Notes: generated by a model not told the origin, from the letters alone. DNA of 64,000 nucleotides from Mariniradius saccharolyticus AK6 (GCF_000330725.2 NZ_AMZY02000001.1:124001-188000), one strand, 5' to 3'. Shown: positions 25,398-34,962, numbered from the stretch's first letter. Numbers and translations are program-made.

Positions 25398-26816
25398 TTA
25401 ATTTTTCGCTTGAATGCCTTTGTGGGCGGCTAATTTATATAATAAGTCCAAAGCTTCCCCCTTGTTGTTCTGAATTTGTCCGTCAAGGATCGCTTCTTTG
25501 ATCTGTTCTTTGAGGTCTCCTACGGCTTTGGACGGGGGAAGGCCGAAAATCTCCATGATTTCTTCACCAGATACCGGAGGTTGAAAATTGCGGACATGGT
25601 CTTTCTCCTCCACCTCCAGCATCTTGGCTTCCACCTTGTCAAAATTGGCCAAAAACTTCTGCACCTTGTTGTTGTTTTTGGAGGTAATATCCGCCCGGCA
25701 AAGTTTCATCAGGTCCTCCACTTCATCTCCGGCATCGAAAAGCAATCTCCGAACAGCCGAATCCGTGACCTTGTCCGACACGAGCGCAATAGGCCGCAAA
25801 TGCAGGCGAACGAGGTTTTGGACATATTTCATCCGCTCGTCCATCGGCAACTTGAGCCTGCGGAAAATCCCCGGAACCATCCGCGCCCCGCGGTCTTCAT
25901 GCCCGTGGAAAGTCCATCCGACTTTCGGATTAAAGCGCTTGGTGGCGGGCTTCGCAATATCATGCAGTATCGCTGCCCAACGCAGCCAAAGGTTGTCAGA
26001 CATCTGCGAAACATTGTCCAACACCTGCAGCGTATGGTAGAAATTGTCCTTGTGGGACTTATCGCCAACAGAATCCACACCTTGGAGCTCAACCATTTCA
26101 GGAAAAATCTCCTGCAACAATTTACTTACAAATAGCAGCTTGAAGCCATACGAAGGCTTCGGTGTCATGATGATCTTGTTCAATTCGTCGATCACCCGCT
26201 CGGCGGACACGATCTGAATCCGGTGTGCATCATGCACAATGGCCATGAAGGTCTCCGGCTCAATGTCGAAATGAAGCTGCGCCGCAAAGCGGATCGCCCG
26301 CATCATCCGCAGAGGATCGTCGGAAAAGGTGATAATGGGATCCGTGGGCGTGCGGATGATTTTTCGCTTCATATCACCCAAACCATCGAAGGGATCAATC
26401 AATTCTCCATAGCGTGCCGCATTCACACAAATAGCGAGTGCGTTGATCGTGAAATCACGGCGCTCTTGGTCTTCCTGCAGCGTGCCGTCTTCCACAATCG
26501 GCTTGCGCGAGTCATGCCGGTAGGATTCCCTCCTTGCACCCACAAACTCCACGTCCCAATCATCCAATCGGATATTGGCCGTACCGAAGTTCTTGAAAAC
26601 ATTCAGGGGAACATGCTTGTCAAAACTCGCTGCTACCGCATGGGCCAACTGTATGCCCGAACCTACACAGACGAAGTCGATGTCCTTGCTGGGACGGTTC
26701 AGGATAAGATCACGGACATAGCCGCCCACGACATAGGTTTCCATGCCCAATTGGTCGGCGATTCTACCGACGCGTGCGAATATTTCCTGTTGATCGAGTT
26801 GCTCCTTGAAATTCAT
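25398..26816 (-). CDS. cca: CCA-adding tRNA nucleotidyltransferase with HD domain
   Basis: A 472-residue class II nucleotidyltransferase. The head has GGYVRD (31-36) and the metal-binding pair DID (45-47), followed by the RRDFTINAL block and DPLRMMRAIRFAAQL of the RNA-binding neck. An HD-type domain follows, with HTLQVLDNV, ILHDIAKP and HEDRG. The protein would add or repair the 3' CCA end of tRNAs, a use that depends on how many tRNA genes lack encoded CCA. The family also includes poly(A) polymerase I; the HD domain and length favour CCA activity. The start overlaps the upstream gene by 4 bases. Confidence 0.92.
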   Translation of the reverse strand: MNFKEQLDQQEIFARVGRIADQLGMETYVVGGYVRDLILNRPSKDIDFVCVGSGIQLAHAVAASFDKHVPLNVFKNFGTANIRLDDWDVEFVGARRESYRHDSRKPIVEDGTLQEDQERRDFTINALAICVNAARYGELIDPFDGLGDMKRKIIRTPTDPIITFSDDPLRMMRAIRFAAQLHFDIEPETFMAIVHDAHRIQIVSAERVIDELNKIIMTPKPSYGFKLLFVSKLLQEIFPEMVELQGVDSVGDKSHKDNFYHTLQVLDNVSQMSDNLWLRWAAILHDIAKPATKRFNPKVGWTFHGHEDRGARMVPGIFRRLKLPMDERMKYVQNLVRLHLRPIALVSDKVTDSAVRRLLFDAGDEVEDLMKLCRADITSKNNNKVQKFLANFDKVEAKMLEVEEKDHVRNFQPPVSGEEIMEIFGLPPSKAVGDLKEQIKEAILDGQIQNNKGEALDLLYKLAAHKGIQAKN

Positions 26817-27286
26817 GCCTTGAGAATTTTTACCAAGCCCTCTCCATCAAGAAACATCTCCTTTGTGCCTGCACTCAGCAGGGGGAAGTATTCCTTGGTC
26901 TCAAACATGGCCTTTTTTCCCTTGGGAAACTGAAGGATAAGGGCTTGGGAATAGGCAAACAACAGTTTGTTCCAAAAGTCCTTTTTGATCAGGGCAAAGC
27001 GTACCAATCCATCCTGGACGGGACCTGCGGGTAGCATTTTGCTGGCCGGAGAATGGTAAATCGTTGGCTTCGTGGCAAACTCCACGATGTCGAGGGAAAT
27101 CTCTGAAAACGGCTCGGCGATCGTCCTTATTTGGAAAATCTCAAACAAGAGAAAAACCCCATCCTTGGCGTCTTGCTCCATGTTCCAGGCATTGGGCGCG
27201 ATAAGTTCCAATATTTGCCCGCTACCCTCCAAAATACAAACCCGTCCGCTTTTCTTGATTTCGGCTACGATTTCCTTGATTTCCAT
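26813..27286 (-). CDS. Unknown conserved cytoplasmic protein upstream of cca
   Basis: A 157-residue soluble protein starting MEIKEIVAEIKKSGRVCILE, with no signal peptide or membrane helix. Blocks such as NAWNMEQDAKDGVFLLFEIF and QALILQFPKGKKAMFETKEY are not from a family I can name. The start at 27286 is preferred: upstream residues in the frame are poor coding sequence and a -7 box sits at 27304. Translation is probably coupled to cca (4-base overlap), which suggests a link to tRNA or RNA metabolism, but this is only context. Confidence 0.7.
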   Translation of the reverse strand: MEIKEIVAEIKKSGRVCILEGSGQILELIAPNAWNMEQDAKDGVFLLFEIFQIRTIAEPFSEISLDIVEFATKPTIYHSPASKMLPAGPVQDGLVRFALIKKDFWNKLLFAYSQALILQFPKGKKAMFETKEYFPLLSAGTKEMFLDGEGLVKILKA

Positions 27287-27303
27287 TCCATGCGAATTTG
27301 TCC

Positions 27304-27311
27304 CAAAAATA
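27304..27311 (-). promoter_or_regulatory. -7 promoter box for the unknown gene-cca-TPR operon
   Basis: TATTTTTG on the minus strand fits TAnnTTTG, 18 bases upstream of the start codon. Confidence 0.45.
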
Positions 27312-27419
27312 AGTCGGATTATTGGAAGCAGCCTACTAAAAATGTGTTTTGGGGAAAAATGGGGAAAAAACACGCATCGTCATCCCGCATTTTTCACAAT
27401 TCCCGATTGAAACAGCCGG

Positions 27420-27812
27420 TTATTCCCGAGCTCGGTTGATTATCCACAAAAGCACCGCATTCACCAAGGTAAGGACTGCAAAGCCCTTCTCGAAATTCGT
27501 TGCGGCTACCAAATTGCCCAGTGTATTGAGGACAAAAAGCGCGAAGAAAATCCATAGGATGGTGCTGATGGCCTTTTTGCTAAATGTCCGCCGGATGAAA
27601 TCTCCTTTTTGCAGCAGGACATAAATATAGAACCCATTGATCAAGATGGAGACCGATTCGAAGACGTACATCTCCGCATCGGATTTCAGTCTACCGCCCC
27701 AGGTAATGTCGTATGGGATGATCTGAACCAGGATCAGAAGATGGAAAAAAATAGCAGCCGCGGTAATACCAACGAGTATTTTGATGGCGGTGGATGGTGA
27801 AAGTCTCGTCAT
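27420..27812 (-). CDS. Four-helix membrane protein, function unknown
   Basis: A 130-residue protein with four predicted membrane helices (about residues 9-31, 46-66, 80-104 and 108-126) joined by short loops. A basic loop RRTFSKKAIS lies between helices two and three and would face the cytosol. No family motif recognised. It stands alone on its strand between the cca operon and the toxin-antitoxin pair. Confidence 0.65.
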   Translation of the reverse strand: MTRLSPSTAIKILVGITAAAIFFHLLILVQIIPYDITWGGRLKSDAEMYVFESVSILINGFYIYVLLQKGDFIRRTFSKKAISTILWIFFALFVLNTLGNLVAATNFEKGFAVLTLVNAVLLWIINRARE

Positions 27813-27911
27813 TTTAATGCTATATGAGTGCCAATACGTTGTTTTGGGCCTTCAACGGCCGTGGTACCAGAAAACATTCGATCGGAAAGCGACAAAGTGA
27901 AGTTAAGGCTC

Positions 27912-28334
27912 TTACTTTGCCAGCAGACTTTTAAGGTATTCATCGGGTCCCAAAACCGGAATTTCCGAATTTTTGAAATCCCCTCCGTTTCTTGTAATGA
28001 TAAGGTTGCATTGCTGGCCAAGGGCACAATAGTATTGCAGTGCATCCTCAAAATCCTTGAACTTTGACAAAAACGCTTTGTCGATAATTTGATCTGTCAG
28101 GTCAGCCGTTTGTGCCAAAACCTTGAACTTCCGAACTTTTTCCCTTGCAACTTCTTTGCCCTCAAACTTTGAAAGAACATAGTATACCGTGGAATATGTC
28201 AACGCGGAAACTACGATGTCTATTTCCCCTTGATCAGACAGGGTGGCAATTTTTGCGGCCGGTAGATAAAAAGGCTCCCGTTCGCCAAGCAGGTCCAGCA
28301 CAATGTTTGTATCAAGGAATAACCTGTCTTTCAT
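27912..28334 (-). CDS. PIN-domain toxin (VapC-like ribonuclease)
   Basis: A 140-residue PIN protein. The first strand carries FLDTNIVLDLL with the metal-binding Asp8; later acidic positions occur in KDFEDALQYYCA and in ITRNGGDF near the end, the typical PIN order. PIN toxins are Mg-dependent ribonucleases, often cutting tRNA or rRNA. The gene overlaps its upstream neighbour, a ribbon-helix-helix-type antitoxin, by 4 bases, the classical order antitoxin then toxin. No inactivating change is visible. Confidence 0.88.
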   Translation of the reverse strand: MKDRLFLDTNIVLDLLGEREPFYLPAAKIATLSDQGEIDIVVSALTYSTVYYVLSKFEGKEVAREKVRKFKVLAQTADLTDQIIDKAFLSKFKDFEDALQYYCALGQQCNLIITRNGGDFKNSEIPVLGPDEYLKSLLAK

Positions 28335-28582
28335 TTATACTTTTCAGCCAAAAAATCACTGTAAACCTCCTTCGGATCCAAATTCGCGGGCACCTTGACT
28401 CCTGTTTTCAAACTTTTCACATAAGGAGAAATCTCTGGATCAGATTCAGGGTTTTCTTTTGTGACAAGGGACTTGAGATACGATTCGACCAAGCTCGACA
28501 AACTTCTCCTCTGGGCCGAGGCATATTCCTTCGCCTTTTCGATAACCTCCTTTTCGAGTTTTAAAGTGAGTTTGGTATCCAT
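28331..28582 (-). CDS. Antitoxin of the PIN toxin (ribbon-helix-helix-like)
   Basis: An 83-residue protein starting MDTKLTLKLEKEVIEKAKEY. The N-terminal strand and two helices (SLSSLVESYLKSL) have the ribbon-helix-helix look of the DUF6364-type antitoxins; the C-terminal part (about 55-83), ending VYSDFLAEKYK, would bind the toxin. The ATG at 28582 is chosen because the domain begins there, although the frame stays open upstream. Repeats in the promoter region suggest self-regulation. Confidence 0.82.
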   Translation of the reverse strand: MDTKLTLKLEKEVIEKAKEYASAQRRSLSSLVESYLKSLVTKENPESDPEISPYVKSLKTGVKVPANLDPKEVYSDFLAEKYK

Positions 28583-28589
28583 CCTGTAG

Positions 28590-28629
28590 TTGTATATACG
28601 TACAAATATAAAATTTTTATCCGTACAAT
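28590..28629 (-). promoter_or_regulatory. Promoter and candidate operator of the toxin-antitoxin operon
   Basis: On the minus strand a -7 box TATATTTG (28610-28603) is flanked by two direct copies of TTGTACG (28628-28622 and 28605-28599), with an inverted TTGTA half (28590-28594 on the plus strand). The 23-bp spacing, about two helical turns, and overlap with the promoter fit an autorepressor site for the antitoxin. Confidence 0.5.
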
Positions 28630-28765
28630 TTTCCTTCTTTTTTGGAAAACGGCTCATCAAAAGAGCGAGACACGACGGGATTTTTCGACTATCTTTTTAA
28701 GAAACCTAAAGGGCAATTCGCTTAAATGTCACTCATGAAGGACCACAGTCCAAGAATCGACAACT

Positions 28766-29302
28766 TTAGGCATTCCCCAACCCAGCTTTGAACGCAGCCA
28801 CTTTTGCTTGATGCTCCTTTTTCAGTTCCTCATTCACGATGTCGGCCTCCGGGAAGTTTTGATGGAAGGAGGGCAAAGAAAACGTCTCAATGATATTTGC
28901 TCCACATTTTGGAAAGAAGGCCTTGGCAAGGTTCATGACATTTCCCCCTCCAAATCCGCCCGGCGAGGTACTCATCAACAGCATGGGTTTGTTGGCGAAA
29001 ATGTTCATATCAATCCGGCTGCACCAGTCAAAGATATTTTTGAAAGCAACGGTATACGCCCGATTGTGCTCGGCGAGGGAGCAGATTATGGCATCGGATT
29101 GGGCCAAATGCGTGCGAAATTCATAGGCCTTTTCTGGAATTCCGCCATTTTTTTCACGATCCATTGAATAGATCGTCATTTCGAAATCGTTGAGATCCAA
29201 AAGCTTAATTTCAAATTCCGGAAAGGCCTTCAAGGTGTATTCAACCAATTTTTTGTTGATGGACCTGCTACTGTTGCTACCTGCAAAGGCGGTGATTTTC
29301 AT
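28766..29302 (-). CDS. NADPH-dependent FMN reductase family protein
   Basis: A 178-residue flavodoxin-fold oxidoreductase. The phosphate-binding loop AGSNSSRSINKKLVEY follows the first strand, and LLMSTSPGGFGGGNVM is the later flavin-binding block of NADPH-dependent FMN reductases / NAD(P)H quinone-type reductases. Acts in the cytoplasm; electron acceptor unknown. It is a single gene. Confidence 0.85.
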   Translation of the reverse strand: MKITAFAGSNSSRSINKKLVEYTLKAFPEFEIKLLDLNDFEMTIYSMDREKNGGIPEKAYEFRTHLAQSDAIICSLAEHNRAYTVAFKNIFDWCSRIDMNIFANKPMLLMSTSPGGFGGGNVMNLAKAFFPKCGANIIETFSLPSFHQNFPEADIVNEELKKEHQAKVAAFKAGLGNA

Positions 29303-29414
29303 CTTGATTTATTTAAAAATGGAAAAATTGATCTTCTCTGGCTGGACCGAAATTTATCCAGAGTAAGCCGGTCTACAATATGTATCGATTGAAAAAACCT
29401 AGCAAAAGGGCCAA

Positions 29415-29822
29415 TCACCTCGCCCTCATCCTGTTTCCTTTGGCTTCATGGGTGACTTCAGCCAATCCGAGGGCTTCCATCAGTGGCGGAATGTACATGC
29501 CGAATCTCCCCCTCAGGCCTTTTTTGAGTCCGTACCAGCCGCCCACAGGATTGGATGCGGCGCGACCCCAAGCCTCGACAGTGCCTTCCTTGGCTGGCTT
29601 TTGCTCGTCCGCACTACCCAACTCCATCCAATCCCCGTGCTGTTTGAGCATGGCGTGCAGGTCGTCGATGCAGGCGATATTGTAATGGAGGACAGTTTTT
29701 CCTACCGTGCAGACCAACACCGGCTTGCCATCCTTTTCCTCCACATGCATGGTGTACTCACTGGTCAGCGGTGGCGTCTTGAGTACCATGGGGTTTTGTT
29801 TTGTACCGATTGAATAGGGCAT
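29415..29822 (-). CDS. Conserved unknown protein
   Basis: A 135-residue soluble protein. The N-terminal half has beta-strand-like segments (YTMHVEEKDGKPVLVCTVGK, then TVLHYNIACIDDLHAMLKQ); the C-terminal half has a Gly/Trp-rich stretch GWYGLKKGLRGRFGMYIPPL and ends in RMRAR. I do not recognise the family. No signal peptide. It follows the Kelch-type gene with a 45-base gap on the same strand. Confidence 0.65.
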   Translation of the reverse strand: MPYSIGTKQNPMVLKTPPLTSEYTMHVEEKDGKPVLVCTVGKTVLHYNIACIDDLHAMLKQHGDWMELGSADEQKPAKEGTVEAWGRAASNPVGGWYGLKKGLRGRFGMYIPPLMEALGLAEVTHEAKGNRMRAR

Positions 29823-29867
29823 CGTGATATATTTAGAGTGTACAAATTGCTGAAAATCGGTTTGGGT

Positions 29868-30872
29868 TTACTGGGATTCTCTTTTTTCAAGTACCCATAC
29901 ATCATTGTCGTACCTGAAGTCAGGGTGATTGGGTGTGCCCCCATATTTCCCGCCGGTCATGTAGATTTTACCATTGTGCACCGTCGCAGCTACTCCCCCA
30001 CGTGGTGCCCATGGTGCCTGCTGTGTTTGCCAGTGCTTTCCATCCGCACTGATTAATACCTGACTCGAAAACTGCCCGTTCCTGTTGCAGCCCAAAAGCC
30101 AAATTTTTCCATCCAGGACCATCGCCGCATACCCGAAAATTTCCTCTCCCGGGACGATTTCCTCAGTCACCAGTTCCCAATTCAGACCATCATGGGATAT
30201 CCAGACGTCGTTATCCAACAGGTATAGCTTGCCATCCAACTGAACCACCTGGCTGCCGCTGCGCTCACCAAAAGGAAGATTGTCTTTTTGTTTCACCCAA
30301 TGGATACCATCCTCAGAGTTCCTTATATCTGCGTATTTACGCCGGGAATCCTCCCCGCCGATGATCCAGATTTTGTTTTGAAATACAAAGGGATGGTAAA
30401 AAAACCGCTGCGGCAGGTTGCTATCGCTTGCCAAAGTTGACCAAGTTTTGAAATCTGTGGTTTTGTAAATCTCAGGCCTAAATTGGAACCGCTCCACGTT
30501 TCCCTCAAAATACCCCAATCCGTACATCGAGCCCTTGAATTGGACATAATCCAAAAAGGCCAAGTTCTTGATCGCGTTGGTCAACGGGGCTTTTTCCCAT
30601 AAAGTCCCATCTTTGGAGCGCCAAGTTCCATCAGGGTGAAACACCCACAATTCGTCCCCGATACTGAACATCTGAAAATTATAGTTCTTTCTCCAGGCAG
30701 CGCTATCCAGCAATTTACTCCAGACGTACAGTGAGGCGCTATCTACGTCGGTCCCATGCCGTAACGGTTCCGCAATGGTGGATTGCTTCGTACAGCTGGA
30801 AAAAGCCTGAACTGACAAAATCAGCACCGCGAGCAAAGCGAATTGTAGTACCGTACCCTGATTCCGTGCCAT
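29868..30872 (-). CDS. Kelch-type beta-propeller lipoprotein
   Basis: A 334-residue exported protein with a lipoprotein-type signal ending AFSSC (Cys27). The mature part contains five to six repeats of a beta-propeller: blades carry FQNKIWIIGGEDSRRKYAD, LDGKLYLLDNDVWISHDGLN, LDGKIWLLGCNRNGQFSS and HNGKIYMTGGKYGGTPNH, each a Kelch-like G-K-I/L-W/Y-x-x-G-G core. Surface or periplasmic binding is likely; no enzymatic residues are evident. Function unknown. Confidence 0.8.
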   Translation of the reverse strand: MARNQGTVLQFALLAVLILSVQAFSSCTKQSTIAEPLRHGTDVDSASLYVWSKLLDSAAWRKNYNFQMFSIGDELWVFHPDGTWRSKDGTLWEKAPLTNAIKNLAFLDYVQFKGSMYGLGYFEGNVERFQFRPEIYKTTDFKTWSTLASDSNLPQRFFYHPFVFQNKIWIIGGEDSRRKYADIRNSEDGIHWVKQKDNLPFGERSGSQVVQLDGKLYLLDNDVWISHDGLNWELVTEEIVPGEEIFGYAAMVLDGKIWLLGCNRNGQFSSQVLISADGKHWQTQQAPWAPRGGVAATVHNGKIYMTGGKYGGTPNHPDFRYDNDVWVLEKRESQ

Positions 30873-31265
30873 AAATTGGGTTGTTGGATTACAAAGTCAG
30901 ACGAGGATTAAAATTGGAAGCCAAAATCCGATCGGATCTAAGCCCCAAGAAACTAGAAAAGCATGATTCCGAACCAAATATCCAATGATCCTCGATCAGG
31001 TGAAATGTTGGCCTTGTAACAAATATAGGCCTACCCATATCAAACTCAATTTTTTCCCAGCCAAAAATAATCAGCTTAAAATCAGGTTTTTATACAATTG
31101 GGAAAGCTCAGGGATTGAGGCAGCGTTTAAGCGTATTGTCAGCCAGCAGATTTTTCGACTTTATGCCTTATAGACCTTATCTGGAGCTTTATCACCAAAC
31201 ATCTCCCAATTTTCTAATTTTTCAATCTTCCAATCCCTCATCTCAATCCTTTCGAAAATTTCCCC
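30873..31265. other. Divergent intergenic region between the Kelch gene and pyrG
   Basis: No gene seen. A minus-strand -7-like box TATATTTG lies at 31027-31020, about 150 bases from the Kelch start. The pyrimidine-rich stretch at about 31200-31260 precedes the pyrG promoter. Confidence 0.4.
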
Positions 31266-31273
31266 TACCTTTG
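31266..31273 (+). promoter_or_regulatory. -7 promoter box of pyrG
   Basis: TACCTTTG matches TAnnTTTG, 42 bases upstream of the pyrG ATG. Confidence 0.45.
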
Positions 31274-31315
31274 AATCCCATAAGAAACCAAACGCAACAA
31301 CATCCCACCCTTCTT

Positions 31316-32935
31316 ATGGGCCAATCCACCAAATATATCTTTATCACCGGAGGCGTGACTTCCTCCTTGGGAAAAGGCATCATCGCCGCCTCCTTGGCCA
31401 AACTGCTCCAAGCCAGAGGTTTTAGCGTCACCATCCAGAAATTTGACCCGTACCTCAACATCGACCCGGGGACGCTCAACCCTTACGAACACGGGGAATG
31501 CTATGTCACCGAGGACGGCGCCGAGACGGATTTGGACCTCGGTCACTACGAGCGCTTCCTCAATACTCCGACTTCCCAGGCCAATAACGTCACCACGGGC
31601 AGGATCTATTTCAACGTCATTACCAAGGAGCGCAAGGGCGAATTCCTTGGCAAAACCGTCCAAGTCATCCCGCACATCACGGATGAGATCAAGCGGAACT
31701 TTTTCAAGTTGGGCGAGGATGGCAAATACGATGTCATCATCACTGAAATCGGTGGCTGCGTGGGGGATATCGAATCGCTTCCCTTCATCGAAGCGGTGCG
31801 CCAAGCCAAATGGGAAATCGGCGCCAGCAATTTCCTCGTAATCCACCTGACCCTGATTCCTTATCTCGCGGCGGCCAAGGAACTCAAAACCAAGCCGACC
31901 CAGCACTCTGTCAAGCAACTCCTCGAAGCGGGTATCCAGCCGGACATTCTTGTTTGCCGGACCGAACATCCGCTTCCGATCGAGGTCAAAAAGAAACTTT
32001 CCCTCTTCTGCAACGTCGAGCTCAACAGCGTCATCGAGGCTATGGACGCGGAGACCATCTACGACGTCCCACTCCTGATGAAAAAGGAAAAACTCGACGA
32101 GCGAGTCATGAGCAAGCTCAAAATGGGTACCCGCAACAACGCCGATCTCGAGCAATGGAAAGATTTCCTTGGCAAACTCAAAAATCCGACCCAAGAAGTG
32201 ACGATCGGCCTCGTCGGCAAATACGTCTCCCTTCCCGACGCCTACAAGTCAATTATCGAGGCGTTTACCCATGCGGCGGCGGCTTGCGAAAGCAAGGTCA
32301 ACCTCAAGCTGATCTCTTCCGAAGACCTCCAGCCGGAGACCGTCACCCGCAGACTAGAAGGCCTCGACGGAATCGTGGTGGCGCCGGGATTCGGGGAAAG
32401 AGGACTTGAAGGAAAGATAGAAACCGTTAAATTTGCGCGCGAAAATGGGGTGCCGTTCTTTGGGATTTGCCTCGGAATGCAGGTTGCCGTAATCGAATTT
32501 GCGCGCAATGTATTGGGTCTGAAAAATGCCAGCAGCACCGAAATGGCTCCAAATACGCCCCATCCCGTGATTGCCTTAATGGAAGAACAAAAAAATGTCC
32601 AACTCATGGGCGGAACGATGCGTTTGGGTTCGTATCCTTGCGAACTCAAAAAAGGCAGCAAGGCGGCGCAGGCCTATGGGAAAAACAAAATCCACGAACG
32701 GCACCGCCACAGGTACGAGTTCAACAACGAATACCTGGAGCAAATCGAATCGCATGGCCTGATTCCTTCCGGCATCAACCCAGATTCAAAATTGGTGGAA
32801 ATCGTGGAGCTCAAAAACCATCCTTGGTTTTTGGGTACACAGTTCCACCCAGAATACAAGAGTACCGTGCTGAATCCGCATCCATTGTTTGTGAAGTTTA
32901 TCAGCGCAACCATTGCCAACAAGAAAATCAAATAA
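31316..32935 (+). CDS. pyrG: CTP synthase
   Basis: A 539-residue CTP synthase, making CTP from UTP, ATP and glutamine. The synthetase domain starts [17 protein letters not shown] with the ATP loop and contains [20 protein letters not shown]. The C-terminal glutamine amidotransferase domain has the nucleophile Cys385 in GICLGMQ and the partners His511 and Glu513 in TQFHPEY. The ATG at 31316 gives the family's normal length; the frame is open further upstream without family-like residues. The first two thirds of the gene look richer in G+C than the last part (after about 32390). It is followed by yidC without a clear terminator. Confidence 0.97.
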   Translation: MGQSTKYIFITGGVTSSLGKGIIAASLAKLLQARGFSVTIQKFDPYLNIDPGTLNPYEHGECYVTEDGAETDLDLGHYERFLNTPTSQANNVTTGRIYFNVITKERKGEFLGKTVQVIPHITDEIKRNFFKLGEDGKYDVIITEIGGCVGDIESLPFIEAVRQAKWEIGASNFLVIHLTLIPYLAAAKELKTKPTQHSVKQLLEAGIQPDILVCRTEHPLPIEVKKKLSLFCNVELNSVIEAMDAETIYDVPLLMKKEKLDERVMSKLKMGTRNNADLEQWKDFLGKLKNPTQEVTIGLVGKYVSLPDAYKSIIEAFTHAAAACESKVNLKLISSEDLQPETVTRRLEGLDGIVVAPGFGERGLEGKIETVKFARENGVPFFGICLGMQVAVIEFARNVLGLKNASSTEMAPNTPHPVIALMEEQKNVQLMGGTMRLGSYPCELKKGSKAAQAYGKNKIHERHRHRYEFNNEYLEQIESHGLIPSGINPDSKLVEIVELKNHPWFLGTQFHPEYKSTVLNPHPLFVKFISATIANKKIK

Positions 32936-33032
32936 TTGCATCACATTTGTCCAAACACATCGGCAATCCAAGGTTCCAAGATGGATTTCTTTTGTCTGCC
33001 ACTTGTAAATGGATAAGTACTAATTTTAAAAT

Positions 33033-34835
33033 ATGGACAGAAACCAAGCGATCGGCTTGATCCTTTTCGCAGCAGTATTGCTGGTGTATTCGATCTTTTT
33101 CGCAAAGCCACCAGAATCACCAACCGAAGAAAACACCACAACGACTGAGGTGGCGAGCCCCTCAAACCCCACCGAAACGACCCCAGAAGCTTCCCAAGTC
33201 GAACTGAATGACAGCATTCAGGACTTGGTAGCAGTCAGACAATTTGGTGCATTTGCGCCGATGACCAAAGGTGCAGCCGAGGAAGTGGTGTTGGAAAATG
33301 ACAACATCATCGTCACCTTCAATACCAAAGGCGCCGAAATCACGAAAGTCGAACTGAAGGAATACAAGACTTGGGACCAGCGTCCCGTTTTCCTTTTGGA
33401 CCAAAACAGTTCAGACCTTTCCTACAGCATCCAGACAGATAAAGGAACGCTGAGCCTGAATCAGTTTTATTTCAATCCCACCGTTTCAAAAACCGTGGTG
33501 GATGAAGTCGAGGCTTCGGTTTTGACGTTCATTGCAAAAGGTGAAAATGGTTCAATCGTCCGCACCTACACCCTCCGCAATGGCAGCTATGTGGTGGACA
33601 AAAACTTGGAGATCAACGGCTTCGCAGCCAATCTGAAAGACAAGCAAGTCCAGATCCAATGGAATGACAGGCTTACCCGCCAGGAAGCTGATATCGAGGA
33701 ATCGAGGAGAAAGACCAACATCAATTTCTTCTCCGCGGCAGGCAGCTACGATTACTTGAGCACCACTGCGGAGACCGATCAAGGTGAGCTCACCGAAGCC
33801 ACCAAATGGGTAAGCTTCAGCCAAAGATTCTTCACTACGGGTATCATTGCGGGCAATGCGTTTTCAGGCGGGAAACTTCTCCAGGAGACTCCCAAAGACA
33901 CCTTATCGATCAAGAATGTGTCGGTTTCACTCGTGCTACCACTTGAAAACAACCAAGCGGCGGTGCAATATTACTTTGGACCCAACCGCTACAACGTCCT
34001 CAAAAAAGTCACCGATGGCTTTGAAAAGAACGTGGACATGGGCTACTTCTTTGTCAGTTGGGTCAACAAATACATCATTGTCAACCTGTTCCAGTTTTTG
34101 GAGAAATACTTCACCAACTATGGGGTTATCATCATCCTGATCGTATTGATCATCAAGTTGGCGCTGTTTCCACTGACCTACAAGTCCTACATCGGGATGG
34201 CTAAGATGCGGGTCATCAAGCCGGAAATCGACGAGCTGAAAGAAAAATACGGCGACGATCCCACCAAAATGCAGCAGGAGCAGATGAAACTCTTCGGGCA
34301 GTTGGGCGTGAGTCCGATTTCGGGCTGCTTGCCGCTGTTGCTGCAGATGCCTTTCCTGTTTGCGATGTTCTTTTTCTTCCCCAATGCGATTGAGCTTCGC
34401 CAACAGTCGTTCCTTTGGGCGCATGATTTGTCTACCTATGACTCGATCCTGAGGCTACCATTTGCGATTCCTTTCTATGGTTCGCACGTCAGCTTGTTTA
34501 CGATATTGATGACGGTGTCGCAGATTGCCTATACCCATTTCAACAACCAGCTGACTGCACAGGCCGGGCCAATGAAAAACCTTGGCTACATCATGCCGGT
34601 GGTGTTTATGTTTGTGTTAAACTCCTTCCCGGCTGCGTTAAGTTTCTATTATTTCGTCTCCAACATGGTCACATTCGGGCAACAAGCTTTGATCAAGCTC
34701 TTTGTCGATGATGCCAAAATCCGCGAAAAAATCGAAGCCAACAAGGTCAAGAATGTCAACAAAAAGAAGTCAAAATTCCAGCAAAGACTGGAAGATGCCA
34801 TGAAGGCCGCCGAGGCCAACAAAAAGAAACAATAA
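33033..34835 (+). CDS. yidC: YidC, membrane protein insertase
   Basis: A 600-residue insertase. It has an N-terminal anchor (about residues 5-23), a Thr/Pro-rich linker, a large periplasmic P1 domain (about 75-345) and the conserved insertase core of five helices starting at VNKYIIVNLFQFLEKYFTNY. In the core are the cytoplasmic hairpin KPEIDELKEKYGDDPTKMQQ, the GCLPLLLQMPFLFAMFFFF helix and LNSFPAALSFYYFVSN. The C-terminus is lysine-rich (NKKKSKFQQR), suited to ribosome contact. It inserts membrane proteins alone or with SecYEG. Likely cotranscribed with pyrG; a terminator follows. Confidence 0.97.
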   Translation: MDRNQAIGLILFAAVLLVYSIFFAKPPESPTEENTTTTEVASPSNPTETTPEASQVELNDSIQDLVAVRQFGAFAPMTKGAAEEVVLENDNIIVTFNTKGAEITKVELKEYKTWDQRPVFLLDQNSSDLSYSIQTDKGTLSLNQFYFNPTVSKTVVDEVEASVLTFIAKGENGSIVRTYTLRNGSYVVDKNLEINGFAANLKDKQVQIQWNDRLTRQEADIEESRRKTNINFFSAAGSYDYLSTTAETDQGELTEATKWVSFSQRFFTTGIIAGNAFSGGKLLQETPKDTLSIKNVSVSLVLPLENNQAAVQYYFGPNRYNVLKKVTDGFEKNVDMGYFFVSWVNKYIIVNLFQFLEKYFTNYGVIIILIVLIIKLALFPLTYKSYIGMAKMRVIKPEIDELKEKYGDDPTKMQQEQMKLFGQLGVSPISGCLPLLLQMPFLFAMFFFFPNAIELRQQSFLWAHDLSTYDSILRLPFAIPFYGSHVSLFTILMTVSQIAYTHFNNQLTAQAGPMKNLGYIMPVVFMFVLNSFPAALSFYYFVSNMVTFGQQALIKLFVDDAKIREKIEANKVKNVNKKKSKFQQRLEDAMKAAEANKKKQ

Positions 34836-34836
34836 A

Positions 34837-34866
34837 AAGGAGGCTCCTGAGAGCCTCCTTTTTTTG
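34837..34866 (+). terminator. Terminator of yidC
   Basis: Perfect 10-bp stem AAGGAGGCTC (34837-34846) / GAGCCTCCTT (34851-34860) with loop CTGA and T7, immediately after the yidC stop. Confidence 0.92.
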
Positions 34867-34954
34867 TCGCTCCTTGCAGGCTCATAGCCAGCGAATTAAC
34901 ATTTCGGAAACCGACATGTGGATAACAATTCGTTTCGTGGAAAAATATAAATGA

Positions 34955-34962
34955 TATATTTG
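34955..34962 (+). promoter_or_regulatory. -7 promoter box of the hydrolase-parAB-dapB-lepB operon
   Basis: TATATTTG matches TAnnTTTG; a TTTC (34933-34936) lies 18 bases upstream, close to the -33 TTTG. The first start codon is at 34993. Confidence 0.55.

Noticed and set aside
31265-32194. Long minus-strand open frame opposite pyrG
   Set aside because: Opposite to a strongly conserved CTP synthase; produced by GC-rich third positions.
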